Shown: positions 19,097-28,378, numbered from the stretch's first letter. The stretch is DNA of 64,000 nucleotides from Streptomyces fulvoviolaceus (GCF_000718165.1 NZ_JOEY01000019.1:62001-126000); one strand, 5' to 3'. Notes: a model not told the origin generated them from the sequence alone. Made by a program: numbers and translations.

Positions 19097-20263
19097 ATGT
19101 CCGAGCACGATCCACAGGTTCACGGCCACTGCGACGAGCGCTTCGCGGCCGTACGGACGGCGTTCGAGGAGAACTTCCGCGACCGTGACGAACTGGGCGC
19201 CGCGGTCACCGTCACGGTCGACGGCGAGACCGCGGTGGACCTGTGGGGCGGCTGGGCCGACTCGGCGCGCACCCGGCCCTGGGAGCGCGACACGCTGGTC
19301 AATGTGTGGTCGACGTCGAAGGGACCGGTCGCACTGTGCGCGCATCTCCTCGCCGACCGGGGACTGCTCGACTTCGACGCACCGGTGGCCGCGTACTGGC
19401 CCGAGTTCGCGGCGGCGGGCAAGGAGAAGGTCCTGGTACGGCACCTGCTGTCGCACCGGTCCGGGCTGTCCGGCCTGCGCGAGCCGCACTCGCTCGCCCA
19501 GCTCTGCGACTGGGAGTTGACCACACAGCGGCTCGCGGCGACGGAGCCGTGGTGGGAGCCGGGGAGCCGGTCCGGGTATCACGCGTTCACGTACGGCTTC
19601 CTGGTCGGGGAGGTCGTACGGCGGATCTCGGGGCTGCTTCCCGGTGCGTTCCTGGAGCGTGAGGTGACCCGGCCGCTCGGGATCGACTTCACCATCGGGC
19701 TCCCGGAGAAGGAGTCGGGGCGGGCGGCCGAGCTGGTGCATCCGCCGGCCGCGTCGGCCGGCGAACAGGCGGAGATCTTCAGCCAGTTGGCGCCTGCGGC
19801 CCTGGCCGCGCTCATCAACCCCGTGGCGGGCGCGCGTGAGGCCAACACACCCGAGTGGCGGGCCGCCGAGATCCCGGCCGCCAACGGACACGGCACGGCA
19901 CGAGCCGTCGCCGCGCTCTACGGGATCTTCGCCGGCCGGGGCTCCTACGACGGCCACCGCGTCCTCTCCCCCGAAGCTGCCGAGGGCGTCCGTGAGGGGC
20001 AGGGCAGCTGCCGCGACCTGGTGCTCGGCGCCGGTCTGGGGAGAGAGACGGAGATCGGGCTCGGTCTGTGGCTCAGTGGGCCGAACGGCTCGTACGGGCC
20101 CAACCCGCGGGCCTTCGGGCACGACGGTTTCGGCGGCTCGTGCGGTCTGGCGGACCCGGAGGAGGGGGTCTCACTCGGGTACGTGATGAACCGGATGGGG
20201 CCTCATATCGCCGACGATCCGCGGAAGATGGCACTGGTCGACGCGTTGTACAGCGCCTTGTGA
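19097..20263 (+). CDS. Serine hydrolase, class C beta-lactamase fold (EstB-like esterase)
   Basis: The 388-residue protein carries the beta-lactamase-family Ser-x-x-Lys in WSTSKG (Ser72, Lys75), a Tyr in SGYHAFTYG, and the GHDGFGGS stretch that replaces the KTG box. There is no signal peptide, so a cytoplasmic esterase or peptidase is more likely than a lactamase. CGGAGGG precedes the ATG. It follows the acetylxylan esterase by 124 bp on the same strand and could be read from the same promoter. Confidence 0.88.
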   Translation: MSEHDPQVHGHCDERFAAVRTAFEENFRDRDELGAAVTVTVDGETAVDLWGGWADSARTRPWERDTLVNVWSTSKGPVALCAHLLADRGLLDFDAPVAAYWPEFAAAGKEKVLVRHLLSHRSGLSGLREPHSLAQLCDWELTTQRLAATEPWWEPGSRSGYHAFTYGFLVGEVVRRISGLLPGAFLEREVTRPLGIDFTIGLPEKESGRAAELVHPPAASAGEQAEIFSQLAPAALAALINPVAGAREANTPEWRAAEIPAANGHGTARAVAALYGIFAGRGSYDGHRVLSPEAAEGVREGQGSCRDLVLGAGLGRETEIGLGLWLSGPNGSYGPNPRAFGHDGFGGSCGLADPEEGVSLGYVMNRMGPHIADDPRKMALVDALYSAL

Positions 20264-20303
20264 CGTCGGCGTGCGACGGCCGGGCTGTGACGTCCGCCGC
20301 GGG

Positions 20304-21197
20304 TCACGGTGCGCGTCCCGCATGTTCGATGCGCAGACCCGGGGCGCGGTCCCAGCCGGTCACCCGCATCATCCGCCGGATGTGGGGGGCGACGCCGATC
20401 AGCACAAGGGTGCCGCCGGACGAGTCCAGGCGGAGCGCCGTGAAGACGAGCAGGCGCAGGGTTCCCACGTCGATGAAGTGCAGGTCGTGCAGGTCCAGAC
20501 GGATACGGACGCCGTCCGTGGAACGGGCGCGGGAACGTGCCGTCTCGGCCTGCAGGGCGCGAGCGACTGCGGTGACGTTCGTGTCGTCGACCTCCCCGGC
20601 GAGGGCGAGGCCGGGGGGTGCGAACGTGCGGGTGATGGACAGGAGGCCGTCGCGCCAGACGTCGTCGGCACCGACCCGGCCGTGGTGCAGCCCGTCGAGC
20701 AGGACCAGTTCGGCCTCGTCGAAGAGCCGGCAGTCGAACTGGCAGATGCCGAGGACGGGCAGCGACACGAACGCGGAGTCGAGCAGCAACTCGCTGTCGT
20801 GCAGCGTCTTGAGCCCCTTGCCGGCCTGCGTGCGCAGGATCTCCATGCACACACGCAGCCCGAGGAAGCCGTCACCGACCGCACGCCGTACCTCCCGGCG
20901 GACGACCTCGTCCAGGTCCCACAGGCCGTCAGGGGCGGCGAGGTGGGCGTCGACGCACAGCCGGTCGGCCGCGACCTCGTCGTCGACCCGGCAACCGTAC
21001 GTCTCGAGGAAGGACAGGGCGACGCCCGCCGGGATCTCGACGGACGTCAGCAGAAGGCCACGCTGTCCGCTGGCCAGGCCGTCGAGCAGGAACGCGGCGA
21101 GCACGGTCTCGCGTTCCTCGTCCGTGTCGTAGCCGAGGAGCAGATGGTCTCCGTGACGCATCTGCCCCACGGTTCGCAGGGCGGGTACGACGGCCAT
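20304..21197 (-). CDS. MEDS-STAS domain regulatory protein (anti-sigma factor antagonist type)
   Basis: The 297-residue protein begins with a MEDS (DcmR-like sensory) domain (about 1-165; [22 protein letters not shown] near the start) and ends with a STAS domain (about 205-290; [19 protein letters not shown]). The STAS segment carries D-V-G-T where phosphorylated antagonists have D-S-x-G, so phosphorylation at the usual Ser is uncertain. Streptomyces proteins of this type are thought to act in partner-switching control of sigma factors. GAGGGAGG sits 8 bases before the ATG. It is divergent from the STAND ATPase gene with 107 bp between. Confidence 0.82.
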   Translation of the reverse strand: MAVVPALRTVGQMRHGDHLLLGYDTDEERETVLAAFLLDGLASGQRGLLLTSVEIPAGVALSFLETYGCRVDDEVAADRLCVDAHLAAPDGLWDLDEVVRREVRRAVGDGFLGLRVCMEILRTQAGKGLKTLHDSELLLDSAFVSLPVLGICQFDCRLFDEAELVLLDGLHHGRVGADDVWRDGLLSITRTFAPPGLALAGEVDDTNVTAVARALQAETARSRARSTDGVRIRLDLHDLHFIDVGTLRLLVFTALRLDSSGGTLVLIGVAPHIRRMMRVTGWDRAPGLRIEHAGRAP

Positions 21198-21304
21198 GCC
21201 CACACCTCCCTCGGTGCGCCGGGCCGCATCCACGCTACGCCCGGTACAGGCCGCCCGTGAGAGGTTAGGGTGACTCTCCGCAGGGCTCCGGGCAAGGGGG
21301 GACG

Positions 21305-23380
21305 ATGGCGGCCTCACTGCACAGCGGCAGAACCGGAAATCTTCCCTCCGAGGCCAATGCGTTCGTCGGGAGGCTGCTCGAACTCGCGGAGATCTCAGGG
21401 CTGTTGGCCACCGAGCGGCTGGTGACGCTGACGGGAACCGGGGGTGTCGGCAAGTCCCGGCTGGCGTTGCGGGCGGCGCATGCCGCGAAGGCCGGGTTCC
21501 CGGGCGGGACCTGGTTCGTGGAGCTGTCGGAGCTGCGGGACCCGGGGCTGCTGACGAACGCCGTGGCGCAGGCGACCCGGCTGACCGAACAGACGCTGCG
21601 CCCGCTGATCGAGGCGGTCTGCGGCCATCTCGCGGGGCCGGCGCCGCTGCTCGTGCTCGACACCTGTGAGCATGTGCTCGACGAGTGCGCGAAGGTGGTA
21701 CAGGAACTCCTCGCGAACCTCCCCGAGTTACGCGTACTGGCCACCAGTCGGCAGCCGCTGGGCGTGCCGGGCGAGCACCTGCTGACGGTGGCGCCCTTGC
21801 CGCTGGGCGAGCGCGACGACGCGGTGGCGCTGTTCGTGGCGCGGGCCGCGGCGGCGGTGCCGTCGTTCGCGCTGAGCGAGGTCAACCGGGCGCATGTGGC
21901 GGCGGTTTGTGCACGTCTCGACGGGATACCGCTGGCGCTGGAACTCGCGGCCGTCCGGTTGCGCGGATTCCCGCTCGACCGGCTCATGGAGGGTCTCGAC
22001 TCGCGCTTCGACCTGCTGGTGTCGTCCACGCGGCCGCGCCTGGCCCGGCATCAGACCTTGCGCACCGCCATCGGCTGGAGCCATGAGTTGTGCACTCCGC
22101 TGGAGCGGCTGCTGTGGGCGAGGCTGTCGGTGTTCGCGGGTGGGTGGGACGTGGAGGCGGCCGAATTCGTGTGTCACGGCGGGCCGTTGGACGCCGAGGA
22201 GATCCTCGTACTGCTCGCCTCGCTCACCGAGAAGTCCATCGTGACCCGGGACGACGACGGTACGGCGGTGCGGTTCCGCATGCTCGACACGGTCCGCTCG
22301 TTCGGTGCCGAGTGGCTGGCGGGGCTCGGCGAGGAGGAGGCGGTCAGACGGCGGCACCGGGACTACTTCCGGTGGATCGCGCGGCAGGGCGAGGCGGAGT
22401 GGCTCGGTCCCGGCCAGCGGATGTGGGCCGAGCGGCTGACCACGGAGCATGCGAACCTGCGGCTGGCGATCGAGGAGTGTCTGGCGGCACCCGGGCCCGA
22501 GACGGCCCTCGAACTGACCGGCACCCTCTGGTACTTCTGGTTCGCCTGTGGTCTCGCGGAGGAGGGCCGCGGCTATCTGGAACGCGCGCTGCGCCGGGCT
22601 CCGGAGGGCGGTGGGCCCGAATATCCCCTGTCGGTGTGGGCGCATCGGCTGGTCACGGTCGTACCGGACGACCTGGAGGCCGCCGAGTCGGTGAGCGCCG
22701 CCTATGTGTGGCTGGCCGAGGAGCGCCATCTGCCCGTGCCCGCACTGCCGTTGACGGGGGCGAGCCTGGCCGTGCGGGGTGAGTCGGCGCGGTCGGCCGT
22801 GCTGTACGGCGGCACCGGGCAGACTCCCGGGGGCGACGGCGGCGCCGAGTTCCACCAGCTGCTGACGCTGGCCCTGGAGGCGTATCTCCTGGCGAGCCAG
22901 GCCGCGTTCGAACGGTGCGCGGCGGTCGCCGAGCGGCTGCGCGCGGCCTGCGCCAAGCGCGGTGAGCTGTGGATGCGGGCCTGGGGCGACTTCTTCGTCT
23001 CGCTGGCGGGGATCGGTCTGGGCCGGTCGGAGGAGGCACTGCGTCCGGCGCGTGCGGCGCTGGCCGCGAAGTGGCGGGTGCACGATCGGCTCGGCGCCGC
23101 CGCGGTGGCCGACCTGCTGGTGGCCGCGCAGGCCTCGCGTGGCGAGGACGAGCTCGCCGCGCGCCTGCTTGGCATCAGCAGACGCCTCTGGCACACGGCG
23201 GGCCTGCCGCAGCTGGGGAATCCCGACGCGACCGTCTTCCACCGGGAGTACGAGCGTCGGCTGCGTGTCTCTCTCGGGGACGCGTGCTTCGCCGAAGCGG
23301 TGCGTGAGGGCGGTGAGTTGGGGGCGGACGCGGCGATCGGACTGGCCCTGGGCAACGGGATCCTGGAGGCTGACCTCTGA
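21305..23380 (+). CDS. STAND-type ATPase related to AfsR/LuxR regulators, without a DNA-binding domain; contains a TTA codon
   Basis: The 691-residue protein has a P-loop GTGGVGKS (44-51), a Walker B strand [10 protein letters not shown] (115-124), the [12 protein letters not shown] sensor segment and a winged-helix/TPR-like C-terminal half. It matches the ATPase-TPR part of LuxR- or SARP-type regulators, but neither an N-terminal SARP nor a C-terminal LuxR helix-turn-helix is present. Leu142 is encoded by TTA (21728-21730), the only TTA codon I noticed in a gene here, so translation should depend on the bldA tRNA. It may signal by protein contact, possibly with the divergent MEDS-STAS protein. 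Confidence 0.85.
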   Translation: MAASLHSGRTGNLPSEANAFVGRLLELAEISGLLATERLVTLTGTGGVGKSRLALRAAHAAKAGFPGGTWFVELSELRDPGLLTNAVAQATRLTEQTLRPLIEAVCGHLAGPAPLLVLDTCEHVLDECAKVVQELLANLPELRVLATSRQPLGVPGEHLLTVAPLPLGERDDAVALFVARAAAAVPSFALSEVNRAHVAAVCARLDGIPLALELAAVRLRGFPLDRLMEGLDSRFDLLVSSTRPRLARHQTLRTAIGWSHELCTPLERLLWARLSVFAGGWDVEAAEFVCHGGPLDAEEILVLLASLTEKSIVTRDDDGTAVRFRMLDTVRSFGAEWLAGLGEEEAVRRRHRDYFRWIARQGEAEWLGPGQRMWAERLTTEHANLRLAIEECLAAPGPETALELTGTLWYFWFACGLAEEGRGYLERALRRAPEGGGPEYPLSVWAHRLVTVVPDDLEAAESVSAAYVWLAEERHLPVPALPLTGASLAVRGESARSAVLYGGTGQTPGGDGGAEFHQLLTLALEAYLLASQAAFERCAAVAERLRAACAKRGELWMRAWGDFFVSLAGIGLGRSEEALRPARAALAAKWRVHDRLGAAAVADLLVAAQASRGEDELAARLLGISRRLWHTAGLPQLGNPDATVFHREYERRLRVSLGDACFAEAVREGGELGADAAIGLALGNGILEADL

Positions 23381-23409
23381 TCCCCGGCGGCAGGATCTGC
23401 TCGCCTTCG

Positions 23410-23884
23410 TCAGCGGCTGACGGCCCGATCGCCGCGGATCGCCCGGGATTGCCGACAGGCGTCCGTCCGCCGACCAGACCGCGCTGTCGTCGAGGGCGTC
23501 GGTGAAGTGGACCGTGAGCTGCGCGGTGGGCACGGGCCGTGGGGTGTACCAGACGGCGTACAGCGCGGCCGGCAGGACGTCGGTGAGGGTGACCACCGTC
23601 GCCACGTCGAGCGGACGGGCGCCCGGGAAGCGCACCCAGGCCACGAGCACGGCCCGGCCACCACCGGCGGGCGGGAGGTCGGCGGTGGCCGGCCGTATCT
23701 CCAACTGCCGTGCGAAGGGGGCCAGATGGCCCGGCAGCTCGACGGGGCCGGGCACGCCCGGGGCCGGCTGTTCGTCGTACGGCGGTCCGGGCCGGCCGGG
23801 GCCGAACAGGGCCGAGCCGATGACGACCGGCCGCCCGCCCTGGTGGTCGGTGCAGACACAGGCTGCGGTTCGGAAACAAATCCT
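23410..23884 (-). pseudogene. Degraded acyl-CoA thioesterase (hotdog fold) remnant
   Basis: Translation from about 23884 gives an open frame with recognisable thioesterase text: [13 protein letters not shown], then [20 protein letters not shown] and [19 protein letters not shown]. The frame then jumps from VHFTDALDD to [10 protein letters not shown]; in intact relatives about 15-20 residues lie between these. Just after, the natural ending ([14 protein letters not shown] and a TGA at 23410) is only in a different frame, so there is also a frameshift near 23435. The N-terminal half of the protein is missing and no credible start codon exists. It sits between the STAND ATPase stop and the methyltransferase stop. 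Confidence 0.65.
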
Positions 23885-24610
23885 CTAGGCCGCGCGTCGC
23901 GCCACGACCATCCGGACGCGCGGGCTGCCGTCCCGGCGCAGGCCGAACTCGGGGAGGGCGTACAACTCCACCCTCAGGCCGGCCCACTCCAGCTCCCGGC
24001 GTACGTCGCCGAGCCGGAACGCCCGGTAGTACATGACGAACGGTGGCCGCCACACCGCGTTGCGCACCCGCATCACCGCGTCGAAGCCGAGCAGCATCCA
24101 GTAGGCCCGGGACCAGGGGCGGGGCGGGGCGACGACCGGGAAGGCGAAGCAGCCGCCCGGCCGCAGCACGGCGTGGATCCGGGAGAACAGTCCGGGCAGT
24201 TCGCGCGGCAGGAAGTGTCCGAACGCCCCGAAGCTCACAACAAGGTCGAAGGCGGGGCCGAAGGGCAGGGCGCGGGCGTCCGCGCGCACCCAGGAGAGGC
24301 GGGGCCCGGCCGACCGTGTGCGCTCGCGCGCGACGGCGAGCATGCCGGCACTGAAGTCCACCCCGGTGACGCTGCTCCGGCACACCCGCGTCAGGACTTC
24401 CGCCCCGGCGCCGGTGCCACAGCACAGGTCGAGCCCGTCCTCGAAGGGCCCCATCCGTCGCAGCGCGGACGCCACGGCGTCGAGCACCGAGTCCGGCGTA
24501 CGGAAGGGCGTGTGGTCGAACTTGGGGGCGAGCAGGTCGTAACCGCGCTCGACGGACGACAGCGCCTGGACGGCGAGTTCGCGGAGACTGGGGCCTTCGG
24601 GGCTGAACAT
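23885..24610 (-). CDS. Class I SAM-dependent methyltransferase
   Basis: The 241-residue protein has motif I as GLDLCCGTGAGAEVL, motif II region VTGVDFSAGMLAVARER and post-I LVVSFGAFGHFLPRELP, typical of small-molecule methyltransferases of the Methyltransf_11/25 type. A C-terminal segment rich in aromatic residues (FVMYYRAFRLGDVRRELE) probably forms the substrate lid. The ATG lies 5 bases after the stop of the PadR gene, so both belong to one operon and PadR probably controls it. The substrate is unknown. Confidence 0.85.
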   Translation of the reverse strand: MFSPEGPSLRELAVQALSSVERGYDLLAPKFDHTPFRTPDSVLDAVASALRRMGPFEDGLDLCCGTGAGAEVLTRVCRSSVTGVDFSAGMLAVARERTRSAGPRLSWVRADARALPFGPAFDLVVSFGAFGHFLPRELPGLFSRIHAVLRPGGCFAFPVVAPPRPWSRAYWMLLGFDAVMRVRNAVWRPPFVMYYRAFRLGDVRRELEWAGLRVELYALPEFGLRRDGSPRVRMVVARRAA

Positions 24611-24615
24611 CCGCG

Positions 24616-25179
24616 TCAGCTTAGGGGAACACGCCTGCCCAGGATCGCGAGAACGCGCTCGCACCAGCGGACGTTCTCCGACTCGAAGGCGATCCCGCCC
24701 ATCAGGGTGAGATAGGGGCCGATGCGGTCGGCTTCGCGCAGGTACTCCTCCTCGGTGCGGCCGTCGAGGAGCCGGTCGCGGACGCGTTCGTAGCGGGCGA
24801 GCTTCCCGCGCGCCCATGACATGCGTTCCTCGACCAGGGCACGGGTCACCTCGGGGTCGGTGCCGTCCATCGCTTGGATCTTGATGAGGAGTTCGTCGCG
24901 GAGCGCGGTGGGCCGCCGGGTCGGCTCGGCGGCGAAGGCGGTGAGTTCGCCCCGGCCCGCGTCGGTGAGGGTGAACAGCCGTTTATTGGGCCGGCGTTCC
25001 TGCTGCACCACCCGCGCCTCGATCAGCCCGTCCTGCGCGAGGCGCTCCAGCTCGCGATAGAGCTGCTGCGGCGTCGCGGGCCAGAAGTTCGCCAGCGACA
25101 CGTCGAAGACCTTGGACAGTTCGTAGCCCGAGGCCTCTCCCTCCAGCAGGGCGGCGAGGACGGCGTACTTGAGCGACAT
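24616..25179 (-). CDS. PadR family transcriptional regulator
   Basis: The 187-residue protein has the PadR winged helix (MSLKYAVLAALLEGEASGYELSKVFD, then TPQQLYRELERLAQDGLIEAR, about 1-75) and the four-helix dimerisation domain (about 90-180). It is the first gene of an operon with the downstream methyltransferase. The 80-bp space to the divergent SnoaL-like gene carries two overlapping inverted repeats (25194-25223 and 25220-25237), so it probably represses both its own operon and the divergent gene. Confidence 0.92.
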   Translation of the reverse strand: MSLKYAVLAALLEGEASGYELSKVFDVSLANFWPATPQQLYRELERLAQDGLIEARVVQQERRPNKRLFTLTDAGRGELTAFAAEPTRRPTALRDELLIKIQAMDGTDPEVTRALVEERMSWARGKLARYERVRDRLLDGRTEEEYLREADRIGPYLTLMGGIAFESENVRWCERVLAILGRRVPLS

Positions 25180-25193
25180 ATGGACACGCTAGC

Positions 25194-25237
25194 AGTAGGT
25201 GATTAATCTACTCCACACCTACTCAACAAATTGAGTA
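25194..25237. promoter_or_regulatory. Two overlapping inverted repeats between padR and the SnoaL-like gene
   Basis: Repeat one has arms AGTAGGTG (25194-25201) and CACCTACT (25216-25223), a perfect 8-bp match around 14 bases that include GATTAATC. Repeat two is TACTCAACAAATTGAGTA (25220-25237) with perfect 7-bp arms. They cover most of the divergent promoter, which is where a PadR operator should be. Which of the two is bound is not decidable by eye. Confidence 0.6.
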
Positions 25238-25260
25238 TCCCATCGACTATGGAGGGCTCG

Positions 25261-25659
25261 ATGCGCGCATTCCGAGAAGCGATCGAGGCGCAGGACCTCG
25301 ACGCCGCCGAGGCGTTGCTGGCCGAGGACGTGGTCTTCACGAGTCCGGTCGTGTTCAAGCCGTACGAGGGCAAGGCCATCACGGCGGCGATCCTGCGCGG
25401 TGTCGCGCGGGTCTTCGAGGACTTCCGCTACGTGAGTGAGCTGAGCAGCGAGGACGGCCGCGACCACGCCCTGGTCTTCGCCACCCGGGTGGGCGACCGT
25501 GGAGTCGACGGCTGCGACTTCATCCACCTCGACGAGAACGGCCTGATCGACCGGTTCACGGTCATGGTCCGTCCGCTGTCCGGAGCGCAGGCCCTGTCGG
25601 CGGCCATGGGCGCACAGTTCGAGCAGATCGCGAAGGAGGCGGAGGCGCGGCTCGGGTGA
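25261..25659 (+). CDS. SnoaL-like / nuclear transport factor 2 family protein
   Basis: The 132-residue protein has the small cone-shaped NTF2-like fold: MRAFREAIEAQDLDAAEALL, then DVVFTSPVVFKPYEGK and a closing beta-sheet ending DENGLIDRFTVMVRPLSG. Members are polyketide cyclases, isomerases or ligand-binding proteins; nothing here decides which. The ATG at 25261 has GGAGGG 5 bases ahead; an upstream in-frame TTG at 25231 lies inside a putative operator and is rejected. It is divergent from the PadR/methyltransferase operon and probably shares its control. Confidence 0.88.
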   Translation: MRAFREAIEAQDLDAAEALLAEDVVFTSPVVFKPYEGKAITAAILRGVARVFEDFRYVSELSSEDGRDHALVFATRVGDRGVDGCDFIHLDENGLIDRFTVMVRPLSGAQALSAAMGAQFEQIAKEAEARLG

Positions 25660-25680
25660 GGGCGCGCCTCCGCCTCGGCA

Positions 25681-26048
25681 TCACACGAGGGCCAGCGTGA
25701 TGGCTCCCGTACAGGGCGGGCCCGGGGGTCAGCTCCGTCGCGGTGCCGTCGACGGTCATGGCCACCGACTTGCCGCGCGGCGCCCGGACGGTGGCGTCGG
25801 CGGCGAGGGTGAGCGAGGTCAGATAGGAGGTGCCGGTGACCGTCCACGCGGAGCCGCTGTTCAGTCGCACGACCACGCCGCAGGCTCACGCGGGTGGTCG
25901 CGGAGAGTTCGTACGTCTCTCCGGAGCCGATCGTGATCCGCTTGCCGGAAGCCTTGGTGCCGGCGGTGGCGGAGGCCGCCGGGATCAGGACTGCGCCGGC
26001 CGTGGCGGTGCCGGCGAGCAGGACCGAGCGTCGGGTGATCAGCGTCAT
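25681..26048 (-). pseudogene. Tat-exported small beta-rich protein, broken by two frameshifts
   Basis: The start is intact: MTLITRRSVLLAGTATAGAV is a Tat signal (twin Arg at 6-7), then KRITIGSGETYELSATTRVS. At about 25878 the frame is lost, and the continuation (VVVRLNSGSAWTVTGTSYL... through TVDGTATELTPG) is one base out of register. Near 25715 a second shift is needed to reach the natural ending TGAITLALV and the TGA at 25681-25683. Both breaks are in GC-rich runs, so sequencing error is possible. The intact protein would be a small secreted beta-solenoid-like protein of unknown function. Confidence 0.6.
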
Positions 26049-26188
26049 TGCCTGCCTTCCGAGGGGTGGGGCATGCCGTCGCGGAGCGTGACGGTCCCGC
26101 CGTCGGCAGCATGGTCACGACGGCGCGGGCGGGGGCATCCGACTGGTGCGCACGAGGGAGTGAATCAGCCTGCCTTACCAGGTAAAAG

Positions 26189-26237
26189 GGGCCGTGCGCT
26201 CACATCTGGGAACCCGATGGCTCGGATCGCACGGCCC
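26189..26237 (-). terminator. Structured hairpin after the minus-strand catabolic operon
   Basis: Perfect 10-bp arms GGGCCGTGCG (26189-26198) and CGCACGGCCC (26228-26237) enclose a second hairpin (CATC-T-GGG-AA-CCC-GATG). It begins 38 bp beyond the SDR stop codon and is followed, on the minus strand, by a TTTT tract at about 26184-26187. This fits a terminator for the operon that starts at 30276. A regulatory role is less likely. Confidence 0.55.
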
Positions 26238-26274
26238 ACTTCATGGCGATTACACAGGGTGGCAACAGCCCTGG

Positions 26275-27045
26275 TCAGGACGGTGCGATCATCCCGGCCG
26301 ACAGATCGATGTCCGCTCCGCACAGGCCGGGCATCGCCAGCATCGCCACCAACGCCCGGGCCACCTCGTCCTCCTCGACGAGCCGGCCGAGCGCGGCCCG
26401 TGTGGCGAAGTCGCGTTCGGCCTCCTCGACGGTGCAGCCGGTGAGTTCGGCCGTCAGTCGGAAGTTGCGGTCCATGCGTGGGCCCCGAACCGGGCCCGGG
26501 GAAAGGGAGTTGACCGCGACGCCCAGCGGACCGACCTCTCCGGCCAGCGTCCGGGTGAGGCCGATCAGCGCCATCTTGGAGGCGGTGTACGGGGTGCGGT
26601 TCAGGAGCGGGCGTTTCCCGCTGACCGAGGCGACGTTGACGACGTCGCCCCGGCCCGCCGCGATCATCGGCGGCAGGAAGGCCCGGCACATGAGGTAGAC
26701 CCCGCGGACGTTGGCCGCGAACACCTCGTCCCACTCGTCCGGCTCGATGTCGGTGAGCGGCTTCACCGGGCCCGCGACGCCGGCGTTGTTGACGAGCAAC
26801 GACACATCCTCGTCCGCGAGTTCGGCGGAGAGCCGCCGCACCGACTCCGGGTCGGAGACGTCGCACACCGCCGTACGGGCCTGCCCGCCCTCCTTGACCA
26901 CCCGGGCCGCCGCGTCCGCGAGGGCCTGTTCGTTGCGCCCCACCAGGACGACCCGGGCCCCGGCATCCGCCAGGGCGAGCGCGAACGCCCGCCCCAGCGG
27001 CCCTCCCCCGCCCGTGACGAGCGCCGTACGCCCACTCAGGCTCAT
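26275..27045 (-). CDS. SDR family NAD(P)-dependent oxidoreductase
   Basis: The 256-residue short-chain dehydrogenase has an intact cofactor motif TGGGGPLG (11-18), NNAG at 87-90 and catalytic Ser140-Tyr153-Lys157 (TPYTASK). The start ATG overlaps the stop of the HisD-type gene by 4 bases (27042-27045); an upstream in-frame GTG would lengthen the overlap without adding conserved residues. It is the last gene of the minus arm of the catabolic cluster and probably oxidises or reduces an alcohol or carbonyl intermediate. Confidence 0.9.
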   Translation of the reverse strand: MSLSGRTALVTGGGGPLGRAFALALADAGARVVLVGRNEQALADAAARVVKEGGQARTAVCDVSDPESVRRLSAELADEDVSLLVNNAGVAGPVKPLTDIEPDEWDEVFAANVRGVYLMCRAFLPPMIAAGRGDVVNVASVSGKRPLLNRTPYTASKMALIGLTRTLAGEVGPLGVAVNSLSPGPVRGPRMDRNFRLTAELTGCTVEEAERDFATRAALGRLVEEDEVARALVAMLAMPGLCGADIDLSAGMIAPS

Positions 27046-28343
27046 GCGGTGTTCCACGGCAGCTCGTCACCGGCGGCCTTCGCGGCGCGTACGTCGCCGG
27101 AACGTGCGTGTCCCTCGAACAGCTCGACGCGGGAGGCCCGCCCGCACAGCCGGCCGAGCAGTGCCTGCGACCCGGTGTCGTTGACCTCCTGGTAAGTGAC
27201 CGTCTTGAGGTACTTCCCCACCCACAGCCCGCCGGTATACCGGGCGGCACCACGTGTGGGCAGCACATGGTTCGTGCCGATGACCTTGTCGCCGAAGGAC
27301 ACGCAGGTGCCCTCGCCGAGGAAGAGGGCGCCGTACTGGGTCATGCGCTCCAGTGCGAGACGCGGCTCGGCGGTGAGCACCTCGACGTGCTCGAAGGCGA
27401 ACTCGTCGGCGAGCGCGTACAGCTCGTCGAGGGAGTCGACGACATGTACCTGGCCGTGGTCGCGCCAGGCGGGCTCCGCGAAGTCGCGGGTCGGCATGCC
27501 GGGCAGGATCCGCTCGACCTCGGCGATGGTCTTCTCGGCCACCTCGCGGGAGGTGGTGATGAGGACGGCCGGGGAGTCCGGGCCGTGCTCGGCCTGGGAG
27601 AGCAGGTCGACGGCGCAGACGAACGGGTCGGCCTGCTCGTCGGCGAGGACGAGGATCTCGGTCGGCCCGGCGAACAGGTCGATGCCGATCTCCCCGAAGA
27701 GCTGGCGCTTGGCCTCGGCCACGTAGGCGTTTCCGGGTCCGGCGATCAGGTTCACGGGCCGCATCGAGTCCGTCCCGACCGCCATCGCGGCGACCGCCTG
27801 CACTCCGCCCAGCAGCCAGATCTCGTCCGCTCCGGCCAGGCGCATCGCGGCGACGGTCGCGGCCGGGATCTCGCCACGGATCGGCGGCGTACAGGCGACG
27901 ACCCGCGGCACGCCGGCGACCTTGGCGGTGATGATGGTCATGTGGGCGGAGGCGGTGAGCGGGTAGCGGCCGCCCGGGATGTAGGCGCCGGCGGCCTGCA
28001 CGGGGATGTGCTTCTGCCCGAGCCGCACACCCGGCAGGGTCTCCACCTCGAACTCCCGCAGGGAGTCCAGCTGGTGGCGAGCGAAGGCGCGGACCTGGTC
28101 CTGGACGAAGCGGATGTCGGCGATGACCTGCTCGGGCACCGACGCGACGATCTTCTCGACCTCCTCGTCGGAGAGCCGGAAGGAGTCCGGGCTCCACTTG
28201 TCGAACTTCTCGGAGTACTCGCGCACGGCCGCGTCACCGCGCTCGCGGATGTCCGCGATGACGCCGGTCACGGTCTCACGCACCTGGGCGAGGGAGGCGG
28301 TCACCTCGGCCTTGGGTACGGCGTGCTTCAGGATCTCTGACAC
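27042..28343 (-). CDS. Histidinol dehydrogenase (HisD) family zinc-dependent dehydrogenase
   Basis: The 433-residue protein aligns with HisD along its length. The zinc ligands are all present at HisD spacing (Gln250, His253, Asp352, His412) as are the catalytic Glu318-His319 (FEHVEV). No other his gene is nearby; it is instead coupled to an SDR, an extradiol dioxygenase and a FAH-family hydrolase. A paralogue that oxidises some other alcohol twice to a carboxylate, as sulfopropanediol dehydrogenases of the same fold do, is therefore more likely than histidine biosynthesis. Start is GTG at 28343 with GAAAGG 8 bases ahead. Confidence 0.85.
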   Translation of the reverse strand: MSEILKHAVPKAEVTASLAQVRETVTGVIADIRERGDAAVREYSEKFDKWSPDSFRLSDEEVEKIVASVPEQVIADIRFVQDQVRAFARHQLDSLREFEVETLPGVRLGQKHIPVQAAGAYIPGGRYPLTASAHMTIITAKVAGVPRVVACTPPIRGEIPAATVAAMRLAGADEIWLLGGVQAVAAMAVGTDSMRPVNLIAGPGNAYVAEAKRQLFGEIGIDLFAGPTEILVLADEQADPFVCAVDLLSQAEHGPDSPAVLITTSREVAEKTIAEVERILPGMPTRDFAEPAWRDHGQVHVVDSLDELYALADEFAFEHVEVLTAEPRLALERMTQYGALFLGEGTCVSFGDKVIGTNHVLPTRGAARYTGGLWVGKYLKTVTYQEVNDTGSQALLGRLCGRASRVELFEGHARSGDVRAAKAAGDELPWNTA

Positions 28344-28378
28344 AACTGCGGCCTTTCTCAAGCGAGATGGGGAACGGA

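Noticed and set aside
19097..20263. Beta-lactamase resistance gene
   Set aside because: The Ser-x-x-Lys is present but there is no export signal and the KTG box is replaced, so an esterase is more likely.
23410..23859. Intact 149-residue protein in the alternative frame over the thioesterase relic
   Set aside because: That frame is Arg/Ser/Pro-rich without homology except for its last 14 residues, which are the displaced end of the thioesterase.
27042..28343. Histidine-biosynthesis hisD
   Set aside because: The catalytic residues fit, but no other his gene is near and the operon is catabolic, so I kept the family name without the gene symbol.
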